From contig OZ345352.1 in the NCBI GenBank assembly GCA_977006965.1, positions 1 to 64,000 of the forward strand: a stretch of DNA of 64,000 nt. The letters run 5' to 3'. The DNA comes from Phymatolithon calcareum (Eukaryota > Rhodophyta > Florideophyceae > Hapalidiales). The notes under the pieces are model-generated. The model did not search any database and had not been told where the DNA came from. It saw only the letters and a program-made list of their open reading frames with translations. Below are positions 1 through 10,768 of this stretch, one piece after another (positions within the stretch are counted from its first letter, which is position 1; every line of letters begins with the position of its first letter). Made by a program: the position numbers and the translations under genes.

Positions 1-126
1 TCCCCCCCCCCGGTTTCTTCTTCCCTCGCACTCCGCACTCAACCACATCCCTCACTACACCAAATCCCCACAACCGCATCTATACCCACAACCCACTAAC
101 CCACAACCCCTATTCCCTCTCTCCTA
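1..126. other. C-rich non-repetitive flank
   Basis: C-rich, G-poor sequence with no ORF or recognisable gene. It lies outside the TATTCCC array, so the array as assembled is not the very end of the sequence. It could be subtelomeric filler or an assembly edge. Confidence 0.5.
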
Positions 127-1749
127 TTCCCTATTCCCTATTCCCTATATCCCTATTCCCTATTCCCTAATCCCTTCATTCCCTATTCCCTATTCCTATT
201 CCCTATTCCCTATTCCCTATTCCCTATTCCCTATTCCCTATTCCCTATTCCCTATTCCCTATTCCCTATTCCCTATTCCCTATTCCCTATTCCCTATTCC
301 CTATTCCCTATTCCCTATTCCCTATTCCCTATTCCCTATTCCCTATTCCCTATTCCCTATTCCCTATTCCCTATTCCCTATTCCCTATTCCCTATTCCCT
401 ATTCCCTATTCCCTATTCCCTATTCCCTATTCCCTATTCCCTATTCCCTATTCCCTATTCCCTATTCCCTATTCCCTATTCCCTATTCCCTATTCCCTAT
501 TCCCTATTCCCTATTCCCTATTCCCTATTCCCTATTCCCTATTCCCTATTCCCTATTCCCTATTCCCTATTCCCTATTCCCTATTCCCTATTCCCTATTC
601 CCTATTCCCTATTCCCTATTCCCTATTCCCTATTCCCTATTCCCTATTCCCTATTCCCTATTCCCTATTCCCTATTCCCTATTCCCTATTCCCTATTCCC
701 TATTCCCTATTCCCTATTCCCTATTCCCTATTCCCTATTCCCTATTCCCTATTCCCTATTCCCTATTCCCTATTCCCTATTCCCTATTCCCTATTCCCTA
801 TTCCCTATTCCCTATTCCCTATTCCCTATTCCCTATTCCCTATTCCCTATTCCCTATTCCCTATTCCCTATTCCCTATTCCCTATTCCCTATTCCCTATT
901 CCCTATTCCCTATTCCCTATTCCCTATTCCCTATTCCCTATTCCCTATTCCCTATTCCCTATTCCCTATTCCCTATTCCCTATTCCCTATTCCCTATTCC
1001 CTATTCCCTATTCCCTATTCCCTATTCCCTATTCCCTATTCCCTATTCCCTATTCCCTATTCCCTATTCCCTATTCCCTATTCCCTATTCCCTATTCCCT
1101 ATTCCCTATTCCCTATTCCCTATTCCCTATTCCCTATTCCCTATTCCCTATTCCCTATTCCCTATTCCCTATTCCCTATTCCCTATTCCCTATTCCCTAT
1201 TCCCTATTCCCTATTCCCTATTCCCTATTCCCTATTCCCTATTCCCTATTCCCTATTCCCTATTCCCTATTCCCTATTCCCTATTCCCTATTCCCTATTC
1301 CCTATTCCCTATTCCCTATTCCCTATTCCCTATTCCCTATTCCCTATTCCCTATTCCCTATTCCCTATTCCCTATTCCCTATTCCCTATTCCCTATTCCC
1401 TATTCCCTATTCCCTATTCCCTATTCCCTATTCCCTATTCCCTATTCCCTATTCCCTATTCCCTATTCCCTATTCCCTATTCCCTATTCCCTATTCCCTA
1501 TTCCCTATTCCCTATTCCCTATTCCCTATTCCCTATTCCCTATTCCCTATTCCCTATTCCCTATTCCCTTATTCCCTATTCCCTATTCCCTATTCCCCTA
1601 TTCCCTATTCCCTATTCCCTATTCCCTATTCCCTATTCCCTATTCCCTATTCCCTATTCCCTATTCCCTATTCCCTATTCCCTATTCCCCTATTCCCTAT
1701 TCCCTACTCCCTATTCCCTATTCCCTATTCCCTATTCCCTATTCCCTAT
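127..1749. repeat. (TATTCCC)n satellite, telomere-like
   Basis: About 230 copies of a 7-bp unit, TATTCCC on this strand and AATAGGG on the other. The array is irregular for its first ~80 bases, essentially perfect from about 200 to 1565, and slightly irregular again near 1570, 1596, 1686 and 1705. The C-rich strand reads left to right, which is the orientation expected of telomeric DNA at a left chromosome end. The unit resembles classical telomere repeats but is not one I can name with certainty. The array breaks abruptly into a B-unit at the TTGGTCAAGG motif, so the boundary looks like an insertion or recombination junction. Confidence 0.9.
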
Positions 1750-1752
1750 GCC

Positions 1753-2100
1753 CTTGGTCAAGGTAGTCTCCCTCTCGGGAGGGAGGACGCGGGACACAAA
1801 CATGACGATGATGACCGGAAAACATGTGGAGTAGGATGCTAAAGATGATGGGACAGTGGTTATGGCGTTTGGTTGCCATTGGGAGACGCTGAGGAGGTTT
1901 GTTACTTCTGGGTCCGCGTTTCCAGCCTGTTTTCGCAGGTTGTTACTTCTGGGTCCGCGCACAGAGGCCATTTGGAGGGGTTGCCCTGTAGAGGCCAAAA
2001 ACGCGGACCCAGAAGTAACAGTTTTAAATGGTCAAAATAGGATTTTGTCGATTGTTTGAGTAAGTGGCACATTTGGACCCAGAAGTCACGAAAGAATATA
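1753..2100. repeat. B-unit dispersed repeat, copy 1
   Basis: About 345-bp unit starting at TTGGTCAAGG and ending at GAATATACCTAG. It contains two direct copies of GTTACTTCTGGGTCCGCG followed by its reverse complement, then a third GACCCAGAAGT. The inverted parts make a strong palindrome. Related copies lie at about 3017-3360 and 4146-4494 (plus duplicates 8500 bp downstream), with a diverged one before 26035. Short ORFs across it are shadows of the repeat. Confidence 0.8.
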
Positions 2101-3016
2101 CCTAGAGTATGTGGACTGGTCTGAGTCAATTTGAGAGCGTTTGAAATTTTGGTCAAGGTAGTCTCCTCGCTGGCGAAGAAGACGCGGGACACCGACATGA
2201 CGGAGATGAGTCCAAAAGACGTTCTTGATGTTGGGGAAGGTGTTGGGAGAGTATGTGGACTGGTCTGAGTCGATTTGAGAGCGTTTGAAAATTTGGTCAA
2301 GGTAGTCACCTCGCTGGCGAAGAAGACGCGGGACACCGACATGACGGAGATGAGTCCAAAAGACGTTCTTGATGTTGGGGAAGGTGTTGGGAGAGTATGT
2401 GGACTGGTCTGAGTCGATTTGAGAGCGTTTGAAATTTTGGTCAAGGTAGTCACCTCGCTGGCGAAGAAGACGCGGGACACCGACATGATGGAGATGAGTC
2501 CAAAAGACGTTCTTGATGTTGGGGAAGGTGTTGGGAGAGTATGTGGACTGGTCTGAGTCGATTTGAGAGCGTTTGAAATTTTGGTCAAGGTAGTCACCTC
2601 GCTGGCGAAGAAGACGCGGGACACCGACATGACGGAGATGAGTCCAAAAGACGTTCTTGATGTTGGGGAAGGTGTTGGGAGAGTATGTGGACTGGTCTGA
2701 GTCGATTTGAGAGCGTTTGAAATTTTGGTCAAGGTAGTCACCTCGCTGGCGAAGAAGACGCGGGACACCGACATGACGGGGATGACGTTGTAACATGTTT
2801 TAGAGGTTGGGGAAGGTGTTGGGAGAGTATGTGGACTGGTCTGAGTCGATTTGAGAGCGTTTGAAATTTTGGTCAAGGTAGTCACCTCGCTGGCGAAGAA
2901 GACGCGGGACACCGACATGACGGAGATGAGTTCAAAAGACGTTCTTGATGTTGGGGAAGGTGTTGGGAGAGTATGTGGACTGGTCTGAGTCGATTTGAGA
3001 GCGTTTGAAATTTTGG
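2101..3016. repeat. 144-bp minisatellite array
   Basis: Units start with GTCTGAGTC at 2119, 2263, 2407, 2551, 2695, 2839 and 2983, an exact 144-bp period. Variants include a unit near 2775-2810 with a replaced 20-30 bp segment. Because 144 is a multiple of three, minus-strand frames stay open for hundreds of codons (for example 1902-3257). The peptide is a 48-residue Ser/Thr-rich repeat with no recognised family. I treat it as a satellite rather than a gene. The last unit runs straight into a B-unit at TTGGTCAAGGTAG, so satellite and B-unit share ancestry. Confidence 0.85.
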
Positions 3017-3360
3017 TCAAGGTAGTCTCCCTCTCGGGAGGGAGGACGCGGGACACAAACATGACGATGATGACCGGAAAACATGTGGAGTAGGATGGTA
3101 AAGATGATGGGACAGTGGTTATGGCGTTTGGTTGCCAGTGGAAGACGCTGAGGAGGTTTGTTACTTCTGGGTCCGCGTTTCCAGCCTGTTTTCGCAGGTT
3201 GTTACTTCTGGGTCCGCGCACAGAGGCCATTTGGAGGGGGTGCCCTGTAGAGGCCAAAAACGCGGACCCAGAAGTAACAGTTTTAAATGGTCAAAATAGG
3301 ATTTTGTCGATTGTTTGAGTAAGTGGCACATTTGGACCCAGAAGTCACGAAAGAATATAC
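3017..3360. repeat. B-unit dispersed repeat, copy 2
   Basis: Same unit as at 1753-2100, differing by a few substitutions. It carries the same palindrome and ends at GAATATACCTAG, after which unrelated sequence begins. It has an exact counterpart 8500 bp downstream. Confidence 0.8.
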
Positions 3361-3811
3361 CTAGTGACCTACGGACACGGCTGGGTGCAGTATCAATGGA
3401 ATGTAGTTTCCGCTAGACTAGCTTGGCCCTCCTGTTGAGCGATGCTGACTCCAAGATCTCTGCATTTCTCAATTTTTTAATTATTTTTTCGCTGGGCGCG
3501 CGAATGTCCAGCGCTCAATGTTCTCTTTCGCGGACGAAGACGCGCCTCGCACGAGGTCATTAAGACGCGATAGCGCGTCGATCAAGACCTCGAACGCCGT
3601 TGCGCGCAGCTGGGAACATAGGGCACCGCAATCCGCGTGCCAGTGAAATGTTTTAGTAAAAAATAGAATTCTCTAGCTCCGGGAGGGGGAGCCGAAATAA
3701 TTAATGACATCGGGAGTAGAAAATATAGAAGGAGAAGCTAAACATCGAAATTTATTGCAAAAATAAGCATGGAGAAGCTAAACTTTTTCTCAAGCTCGCT
3801 TTCCAGCCCAA
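3361..3811. other. Intergenic, no gene seen
   Basis: AT-rich and mixed sequence with no coding signal. The motif GGAGAAGCTAAA occurs near 3730 and 3770, and its inverse TTTAGCTTCTC occurs in the repeat that follows. This may be the remains of a small inverted-repeat element. Confidence 0.4.
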
Positions 3812-3814
3812 ATA

Positions 3815-4079
3815 GGCCATACCCTTTTCTAGACTCTCCAAACACATGTTTTAGCTTCTCTCTTTTTTTTCCCCAATCGTCATAGAATTATGTAAAATCT
3901 ACGACTTGATCAAATTTTTCCCAGCTTCTCCCACCACATAGTACTAGGCCATACCCTTTTCTAGACTCTCCAAACACATGTTTTAGCTTCTCTCTTTTTT
4001 TTCCCCAATCGTCATAGAATTATGTAAAATCTACGACTTGATCAAATTTTTCCCAGCTTCTCCCACCACATAGTACTAG
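3815..4079. repeat. 132-bp tandem duplication
   Basis: Two near-identical units begin with GGCCATACCC at 3815 and 3947. Each contains TTTTAGCTTCTC and CCCAGCTTCTCCC and ends at AGTACTAGG. No coding content. The same pair recurs 8500 bp downstream. Confidence 0.8.
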
Positions 4080-4494
4080 GGTGGAGAAGGTGTTGGGAGA
4101 GTATGTGGACTGGTCTGAGTCGATTTGAGAGAGTTTGAAATTTTGGTCAAGGTAGTCTCCTTCTCGGGAGGGAGGTCGCGGGACACAAACATGTCGATGA
4201 TGACCGGAAAACATGTGGAGTAGGATGGTAAAGATGATGGGACAGTGGTTATGGCGTTTGGTTGCCATTGGGAGACGCTGAGGAGGTTTGTTACTTCTTG
4301 ATCCGCGTTTCCAGTCTGTTTTCGCAGGTTGTTACTTCTGGGTCCGCGCACAGAGGCCATTTGGAGGGGGTGCCTTGTAGAGGCCAAAAAACGCAGACCC
4401 AGAAGTAACAGTTTTAAATGTTCAAAATAAGATTTTGTCGATTGTTTGAGTAAGTGGCACATTTGGACCCAGAAGTCACGAAAGAATATACCTA
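4080..4494. repeat. Partial 144-bp unit plus B-unit, copy 3
   Basis: A truncated minisatellite unit leads into a third, more diverged B-unit (TTACTTCTTGATCC replaces TTACTTCTGGGTCC). It ends at AATATACCTAGG and directly abuts the coding remnant of a recombinase-helicase gene, so B-unit insertion may have cut that gene. Confidence 0.75.
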
Positions 4495-5015
4495 GGTTCG
4501 CAGCACCGACGAGTATGTTTCCTTCTGCAGTTCTTCTGGCCGAACGAGAATTGCCTTCAATTCATGTAGCGCATTGACATCGACCTCCTTCATGAGCAGC
4601 GCCTTCAGCCCTGCTGTTTGAAAACTCGCCATTGCTTCGTCAATCAATGCCCGGAGCGGGGATATCCAGATGGTTATCTCCTCATTCAGTGTGCTTCCTT
4701 GTCGTCCTCTGTCAGACGCCTTCGTTACAGAAGAGAGAGATGAAGCTAGGACAGGCTTTGAGGAGAGGCCAGCCGTCAATAACCGAGAGACTTCGCTGCT
4801 TCCTCCACACTCCGCGGAAACCACTCAGGCGCCGGCCGGAGCCCAAGATCCACATGCCATATTATCGACGCGTTTCGAAACCTTCCCATCTCCCTGTCTT
4901 CCGACGCTTTTCCTCCTCCGCCGAAAATGCCTTCCACACGAGCGTAAATCTCCTCGGCCGTTCTCATCGAATGACCAGCTTGCAGAACCATTGGGAGAAA
5001 TCTTTCTCATGTGAG
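4495..5015 (-). pseudogene. Decayed tyrosine recombinase-RecQ fragment, copy 1
   Basis: Two minus-strand frames match parts of the large gene at 20548-25295. The upstream frame (about 4991-4830) carries QAGHSMRTAEEIYA, the recombinase H/Y box, with His and Tyr nine residues apart. The downstream frame (about 4690-4495) carries ITIWISPLRALIDEA and LVRPEEL, matching the helicase segments VTVWVCPLRALRQET and LVAPEEI of the large gene. The stretch that should hold the Walker A motif between them is missing or scrambled. The frames differ by -1, the same relation as in the large gene. The fragment ends at the B-unit boundary. It is a dead relative of the large element. Confidence 0.75.
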
Positions 5016-7841
5016 GGATGTACGGCTTGATCGAAGAAGATTCAAGAGCTGAGATATTGGAGAAGATATTTCAAACATTCACCTTGTACCATGATATTTT
5101 AAGTTTCCGAAGTTCTTTGATTTGCTTCTTAGACTTGTTTGATTTATATTTCGGATTCCCTCTTTTGAATTAAATCGTTTTTACAGAGATTAATCGCCCT
5201 CCTGTATTTTTTGAAAGCTTCACTATCTGCGAAAGTTGTTTCTATTTGCAGTCATTCTTCTACTTTCGCACGTGCAGTAAATCTGTCGGTCATAAAATCG
5301 TACACTGCGTGCAAGAGATCTAACACCGATATCTTGCAGAAATCTTAGTATCCAGAAGGCCACAGTAATCGTGTTAGCCTCGCGCGCGTGTGAAGCTCTG
5401 AAGTTCTTCCGAGCCACGCTGAACAATTGAATTCCAACCCAGATGCTTTTTTCTTCGATACGATACCATCACCGCTAGGCGGATGCGGGTGCTCCGCGGG
5501 GAGGTGATGGAAATCCCGTTTTTGGGAATTATATCGAAAATGGAAAAAATCGATCGTTTAGTGAACAGGGAGGTTTTTCGGAAAGTTTTCTGTGTGATAC
5601 TCTGCATTGTTAGAAGAACACAAAAAATTGGGAAAATCTGGTCCACAATCATGTTCCATCCTCCACACCGTGGGTCCGCATGGAGCTTCTGCAGTTCGTG
5701 TCTGGTAGAACTTGCACAGGACCTAAGCATCCATCCATCACCCGTGCAACTGTTGTTGTGCTTTCCGGCGTTTTTCTGATACACTCGCAGCTCTCGGAGA
5801 CCACCAGCATGTCCGGAAGGCCATCTTTATTGTGCCAATCGAACTGACTTGAGTTATGTTGAGTGAGAAGTGCCGCGGGAACATCTATAGCTCGTTTTTG
5901 AATTGGCAATATACATGGAATGACATTACAAATTTCCTCCGGAACTGCATACGAGAGCAGAACAGTCCCCGGATATGCAGGCGCAATAGGTTCAAGATTG
6001 TTACGCACAGGCTCATGCATCTTACTCAAAGCACGGTCGCAAGAATTGTGACAGCTGTAAAATTCCGTCTCTTCATCAATACGAACCTCTTTCGCAGCTT
6101 TGCTGCTCCGACATTTTGCAATGGGGACAGCTGTTATGGTCATTTTTTGAAAATGTCGGCTTTCCGCCTCTCCGAATGATTTCGTCCCGAAAAATTCTGT
6201 CAAACGTCGTAGGGTGAGGGTCTTCCTCCCTTTCCAGGATACTTAGTTCAACAAGTTGAGTACGCATTTTAGTAATCGAGTTCACTTCCACGCAAAGAAA
6301 GCTGATAAATTGGCTGGTATCCATACCTGTCACCAGTCTTCCCCATGCTCCTCATCATCGATTAGCGACGTTCGCATTATGTAAACTGAATTGATAGATA
6401 TGCCAAGGACCCCACGTGCCACCTTGACAGAAAGATGAACCTTATTGCCTTTGCTTTCCTTTATTCAGGTTACGAAATGAAAACGAATCCTCAAGTGCCT
6501 GCCTGTTGAGCACCACATTTGCACTGCGCAGTGTTCTAAACCCATTCGTGAGGAAATTTCTTGCCCTTTCGCGGCCTGCATTTAGTGTTGTGAGCGTACT
6601 TTTTGTTGAGACTCTTCCTCTCCTACGAATTGCCGAATTACGACAAATGCTTCAACTTTCATCTAAAAGAAAAGCAATAAAAGCAATGAATACGAGAAGG
6701 GTATGCCCATAAGCAGCACTCCCAAGGCCGAGCGCATAGTCAATGGTTCAGGATGTGCGAATACTACGACCGTCATCGCTCTGGGAGACGAATTGGTTGA
6801 ACTGAGTAGATTTTGCAAGGGGTTGTGAATTGTGAACTCTCCACAGGAAATTGCGAGTGTTTAGTGTTTATTGTTCTCCTCACCAGCTTTGTGCGTTCAT
6901 CCTAGGTGCTGTTCAACCTCCCTGCTCAACGGACGTGTGCTTTACCGGCAAAGATGATTGCACATGTGCTGTGCAGACCTCGAACCGGGGACGCAGGAAG
7001 TGTTTTGTGCAGTCCGTGAGAAGAAGAATGTTACGATCCGAGAGCTCTTCTCTGGCTTCCGGGACGCGATTCCACGAGCAGATTCGAGCAACGAAACGAT
7101 GCCGTCACAGGTGGAGAATCTCAGGAAGTACGAGACGACGCTTCGTGGATGGATGAGTAGGAGATGCCACAGACGGACAACGCAGGACTCTGTGTTGAGC
7201 AGCGGTGCCAAGAGTTGGCCAAAATTTGACCCTGAAGCCTAACTGGCAGTCTTTATCGAATACGAGGAGAGAGATATCATAATTCGGATCCCATTCTTCT
7301 GTTAAAAGCACTCGACGCAAGTTAGCAGCTTGAAATAATCCTTTTTTGAAGCGCAGAGGCCTGGGCCTCAAGACAATAGAATGGAGTTCGAAGCAGAATC
7401 CGACATGTCAGCATTGAAAGTTTATGAGATCGGATCACGGAGGGAGATGTGCACAGCGAGAAAATGAGTCATCAAGGAAGTGAGGCTCAAGAGAGCAGTA
7501 GTGCTCTGAAATCAAGGACGATACATGCAGTGGGACGTGGAAAGAAACATCAGTAATGGAAAATAAAGCTCAAGGCAGTACGGAAGGGAGTGAGATGCCG
7601 AAAGCGCCCGCCGCATAAGCAAAACCTTGACTCATACTTCAATATCACAAGCGAACAGGAAGGAAAGTGTGTGGCATGCAATTGCATGCATTGCATGCGC
7701 ACACTAAACTCATTCGTGATAATGATGGTTATACAGCTTGGAGAACGGAGAACAAATTATAAATTGCATTTGCTATCATAAATTTAGATTCCTATTTTCT
7801 AATAATATTTGGGCAACTTTTCCCGGGTTCTGGCGCACCAT
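5016..7841. other. Long stretch without a recognised gene
   Basis: No family is recognisable. The longest minus-strand frame (5649-6203, 184 codons) has scattered Cys pairs (SCHNSC) and may continue, after a frame change, into 6076-6333 with CPHCK. It could be the relic of a Cys-rich protein, but nothing confirms it. Other short frames look random. The whole stretch is repeated at 13516-16341. Confidence 0.35.
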
Positions 7842-7940
7842 GTTCCCGTTCGCGCACACTTGCGCGCTTGGTACTGTTGGAAAGTGCGCGGCAAGAGCTT
7901 TCGAACGGTACCAGGCGCGCAACTGTGCGCGCAAGGGAAT
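7842..7940. repeat. GC-rich inverted repeat (hairpin), copy 1
   Basis: The left arm 7842-7873 and right arm 7907-7940 are imperfect inverse copies about 32 bp long, rich in GCGCAC and GCGCGC and meeting at GGTAC. The loop is about 33 nt. It stands out as a GC-rich hairpin in AT-rich surroundings. Repeated at 16342-16440. Confidence 0.65.
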
Positions 7941-8020
7941 ATATGCGCCACCTGGAGCCGACCGCCGAAATATTATCTAAAAATTAGGCTCGAGTGCTGG
8001 TGAGTTGGATGCAAGCGGAA

Positions 8021-8231
8021 TTTGGCAGGTGGGGGGAATGGCGACACAAAAAATTAGTGAATTTTAACTTTGGGGGGAATGCCGCTGAAAATCACCGTCG
8101 AATACAGGCCGTATTTGCATGCCCGTACGGCCCGCAAACGCATATAATCTCAGCGCCATTCCCCACACTAATTCTATTTTTCAATTATTTCTCAGACTTA
8201 GCGCCATTCCCCCCACCCGGAAACAGTATAG
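8021..8231. mobile_element. MITE-like palindromic element, copy A
   Basis: About 211-bp element starting TTTGGCAGGTGGGGGGAATGG and ending CCATTCCCCCCACCCGG...AGTATAG. The ends carry the inverted motif GGTGGGGGGAAT/ATTCCCCCCACC, and a second nested inverted pair lies inside (TTTGGGGGGAATG with CGCCATTCCCC). A diverged copy occurs at 25558-25773. It has no coding capacity. It sits about 150 bp upstream of the SET gene start. No clear target duplication is visible. Confidence 0.7.
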
Positions 8232-8376
8232 AGCAAAAGCCAGTGGCTCTCCTCAAAGAGCTAATCGAACGCCACTCCCTTCCGGGATCGATTGTTCTTG
8301 ATATGTTTGGGGTACATATTCTACTGGTGTTGCTTGTCTCCAGCTCCCGGCTCCTCGAGTGTTTGTTGGCTGCGAA

Positions 8377-9249
8377 ATGGACAAGCAATGCCACGACATT
8401 TTTGCTGAGCATTTGTTCCACAGGTTTGCGGAAGCCATCGTGTCCGATCGTTTCCCATTGCTCGCAGAAAAACAACTCCTTCTCGAAGAGGCACGCTCCG
8501 AGGTCCATAACATCGTGAAACGCAGGAGCAAGACGAGCCCCCTGGTCCAACCTTCTGATTGGCCCATATTTTGTGCTCTTCCAGACCATCTTGTCAACTT
8601 CTTCTGCACTGCTACCCGCACTATGAACGAGGTCGACACGGTCAAGCGTGTCGAGCTTGCAAAGTGGCCATCCAATCTCCTTTCCTTATTCCGTGCCTTT
8701 GACGTTAACACACTCTTTGCAGCCGACGCCAGCTTTCACGGTGTCTATGTCGCCAAGTCACGCATTCCTGGTGCGGATAATGTAGTTTTCGCTCTCCAAC
8801 GCATTGCACCATTTACCGTCATTGGCTGGTACAGCGGTACTACTGTCCATAAGAACATCACAAAAAGCAAACATATTGCACGTCTTGATGGTTCTATGTA
8901 TGGGCGAGACGAATTAGGATGCACGGTTGACAGATTCAGAACGTACGCTATGCGACTGCCAAACATGAATCCTGAAAACACTTCTCCTCGCCTGCAGGGA
9001 AAGGAGGTATTCGTGGTGCCCCCTCCTTACTGTGTTCAAGCGTATATCAACGACAAAAAGAAGATTCAGAACGGTCTTGAAGCGGACAACGCTATCATTC
9101 GACATGCAAACGCACAGTTCGAACACAGAAGCCTTCCTTTTGATTTTCCTACTTTCACGAACCCGTACTTCGTTTTCGTTACAGCAATCACGAGTATCGA
9201 GAAAGGTGAGGAAGTACTTGTCAACTACGGCAAGCAGTACTGGCGTTAG
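8377..9249 (+). CDS. SET-domain protein, copy 1
   Basis: Predicted 290-residue protein, probably a lysine methyltransferase-like SET protein. The start at 8377 is the first ATG of the frame. The region after residue 120 begins with a GVYVAKSRIPGADNVVF-type segment (the usual G-x-G-V/L-F-A SET start) and continues with GWYSG. The C-terminal end has a RHANAQFEH stretch, in the place of the usual NHSCxPN, then ITSIEKGEEVLVNYG and KQYW, matching the terminal E-E-L/V-x-x-Y-G motif with the catalytic Tyr. The N-terminal 110 residues are not recognised. No pre- or post-SET Cys cluster is present, so the substrate is unknown. An identical-looking copy lies at 16877-17749. Intronless; ends with TAG. 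Confidence 0.75.
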   Translation: MDKQCHDIFAEHLFHRFAEAIVSDRFPLLAEKQLLLEEARSEVHNIVKRRSKTSPLVQPSDWPIFCALPDHLVNFFCTATRTMNEVDTVKRVELAKWPSNLLSLFRAFDVNTLFAADASFHGVYVAKSRIPGADNVVFALQRIAPFTVIGWYSGTTVHKNITKSKHIARLDGSMYGRDELGCTVDRFRTYAMRLPNMNPENTSPRLQGKEVFVVPPPYCVQAYINDKKKIQNGLEADNAIIRHANAQFEHRSLPFDFPTFTNPYFVFVTAITSIEKGEEVLVNYGKQYWR

Positions 9250-9629
9250 TTTCCAGATATTGGGACTTGAAAGTTTTCTTCCTACTCTACATTCTATGCG
9301 TTGAATGGTATAGATTCAGTAAACGCTTCAACTTAAGATTGTTTTTCTATACTGTGTCTTGTAGACGAAAAGACTGTTTAGTACAATAGTGAAGGAGAAA
9401 GCGTACAAAGCGGAATGCTGGCGGCTGGCGATTGGTGGGTCGCGATATGAGCGTATGAAAATTTATATTCTAGGTCAGAGATCTCAGATCTCCGATGTAG
9501 ATTCGAAATTTTGAAATCTCATTATTTATTGAACTTTTCCGTTTTTCCGACCAATATTTCAAATTCTTAATTTCTTAGTTCATATTTAAATTCCCTAATT
9601 TTCCGCCGCTCCTTGTCATAGCTTTTCCC
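9250..9629. promoter_or_regulatory. Upstream region of unknown gene, with AGATCT palindrome
   Basis: AT-rich intergenic DNA. The motif CAGAGATCTCAGATCTC at 9476-9492 is a near-palindrome that recurs at 17976, 20284 and 20413, always around this unknown gene. A TATATAT box follows at 9630-9636, about 100 bp before the preferred ATG, with pyrimidine-rich DNA between them. Confidence 0.5.
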
Positions 9630-9730
9630 TATATATGTTCCCACCCCCCATTGACTTTTCCCCAACATCTTTCCACCTCACACCCCCAAACTCCGTTATC
9701 CTGCGCTATCCTTCGCTCTCACACCTCATC

Positions 9731-10768
9731 ATGTTTGCCCACAGGAAGGACCCCGCCGGGACTACCGCTCGCACTCCCGTAGTCATTATCGGCTACGAGG
9801 ACCCTCTCTTCCGTAATGAACTCAACGTATCTCCCTCTTCTCAGTTCTCGCGATGGGCTTCCGATGCAGAGCATTTCATGATGCCGCTCCGCGTACACGT
9901 TTTCAAGATCAAGACGAAGAATCCGTTTCGTATCGGAAAGGGGTTCACTGGTCTTCTCGGCGTCCTGAACAACGCGCTCATCATCAGCTCTCCAGCTTTT
10001 GAGGATACTGAGCTCGACATCACTACAAGCGAGACGATGAACAGGGAGCTCTTCACTCGTGCTCAAGTGCAAGGCCCTGTCCACTCAGTGACGTTCATCG
10101 AGTTCAACCGCCCCGATGGCGCCGACTTTCCCATCTACAAGATAGTCTGGACGAGGCTGAACAACAAGACCGTCGAGAATGGCGTTGCGGACAAGATTTG
10201 GATCGGCTCTTTGCTCATGCAACATGCCGTACCGACAACTCTGGCTGTAAACGCGCTATACGGGTATTCCCTATCGCCGGGCTCATACCAACCTCTTGAG
10301 AAACCGGAAGGTCCAAAAATGAAAGTCCCCAGCCAAGTGAGCAATATGGTCTGGATCTGGTACCCGGAATACCGCCCTTCAAACCTCGTCTCATTCATGA
10401 CTACTCTCTCCAACGTAAAGTTGAACAAGGACGACACCACCGCGTTCTTAAACATTCTACCTGTCGTGAGTGGGCTCTATCGCGCCAACATCTCCAATCA
10501 TACCAATGTTGGTGGTATGGAAAAGCTCCTCATCACGTACGACGACAACCCCCACAATCCCATGGCTGCAGACGCGTACATCGACGAGTCCGGTACGCGT
10601 GACTTGCCGAAAGCCTGGTTAGATCCTGCCCACGAGGACCGTCTTCGCCTGTACACCTCACTACCGGCTTCTACTCTCGACAAATGCACGGGCTATGAGG
10701 CTTGGGGATTTGAGGGAATGAACTCGATGAACTGGGCTTTTGTTCTCCCCTACACTAAAGCCGTCTGA
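9731..10768 (+). pseudogene. Unknown protein gene, truncated by duplication junction
   Basis: Same protein as the intact copy at 18231-19976 up to residue about 344 (PYTKA), then cut at the 10762/10763 duplication junction, after which a Val codon and TGA follow from minisatellite sequence. It lacks the C-terminal ~237 residues, including the acidic/basic disordered tail. I chose ATG 9731 because a TATATAT box overlaps the earlier ATG at 9635, making that ATG likely untranscribed. It has its own promoter copy, so a shortened protein could still be made. Confidence 0.7.

Larger units (their letters stand above)
2263..10762. repeat. 8.5-kb tandem duplication, unit 1
   Basis: Every feature from 2263 to 10762 recurs exactly 8500 bp downstream. 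Unit 1 ends inside the unknown gene (ACTAAAGCC) and rejoins the start of a 144-bp unit (GTCTGAGTC), with at most one base of shared sequence at the joint. The units are almost identical; I saw one substitution, T at 2489 versus C at 10989. Confidence 0.9.

Noticed and set aside
2101-3016. CRISPR-like array
   Set aside because: Units are contiguous 144-bp repeats without unique spacers, in a eukaryotic setting.
1902-3257. 451-codon minus-strand ORF through the minisatellite
   Set aside because: Open in more than one frame because the unit is 144 bp and stop-free; begins within a B-unit; no family resemblance. Kept as a repeat.
8185-8711. Minus-strand ORFs over the SET gene start
   Set aside because: Shadow frames opposite a clear SET-domain coding region.
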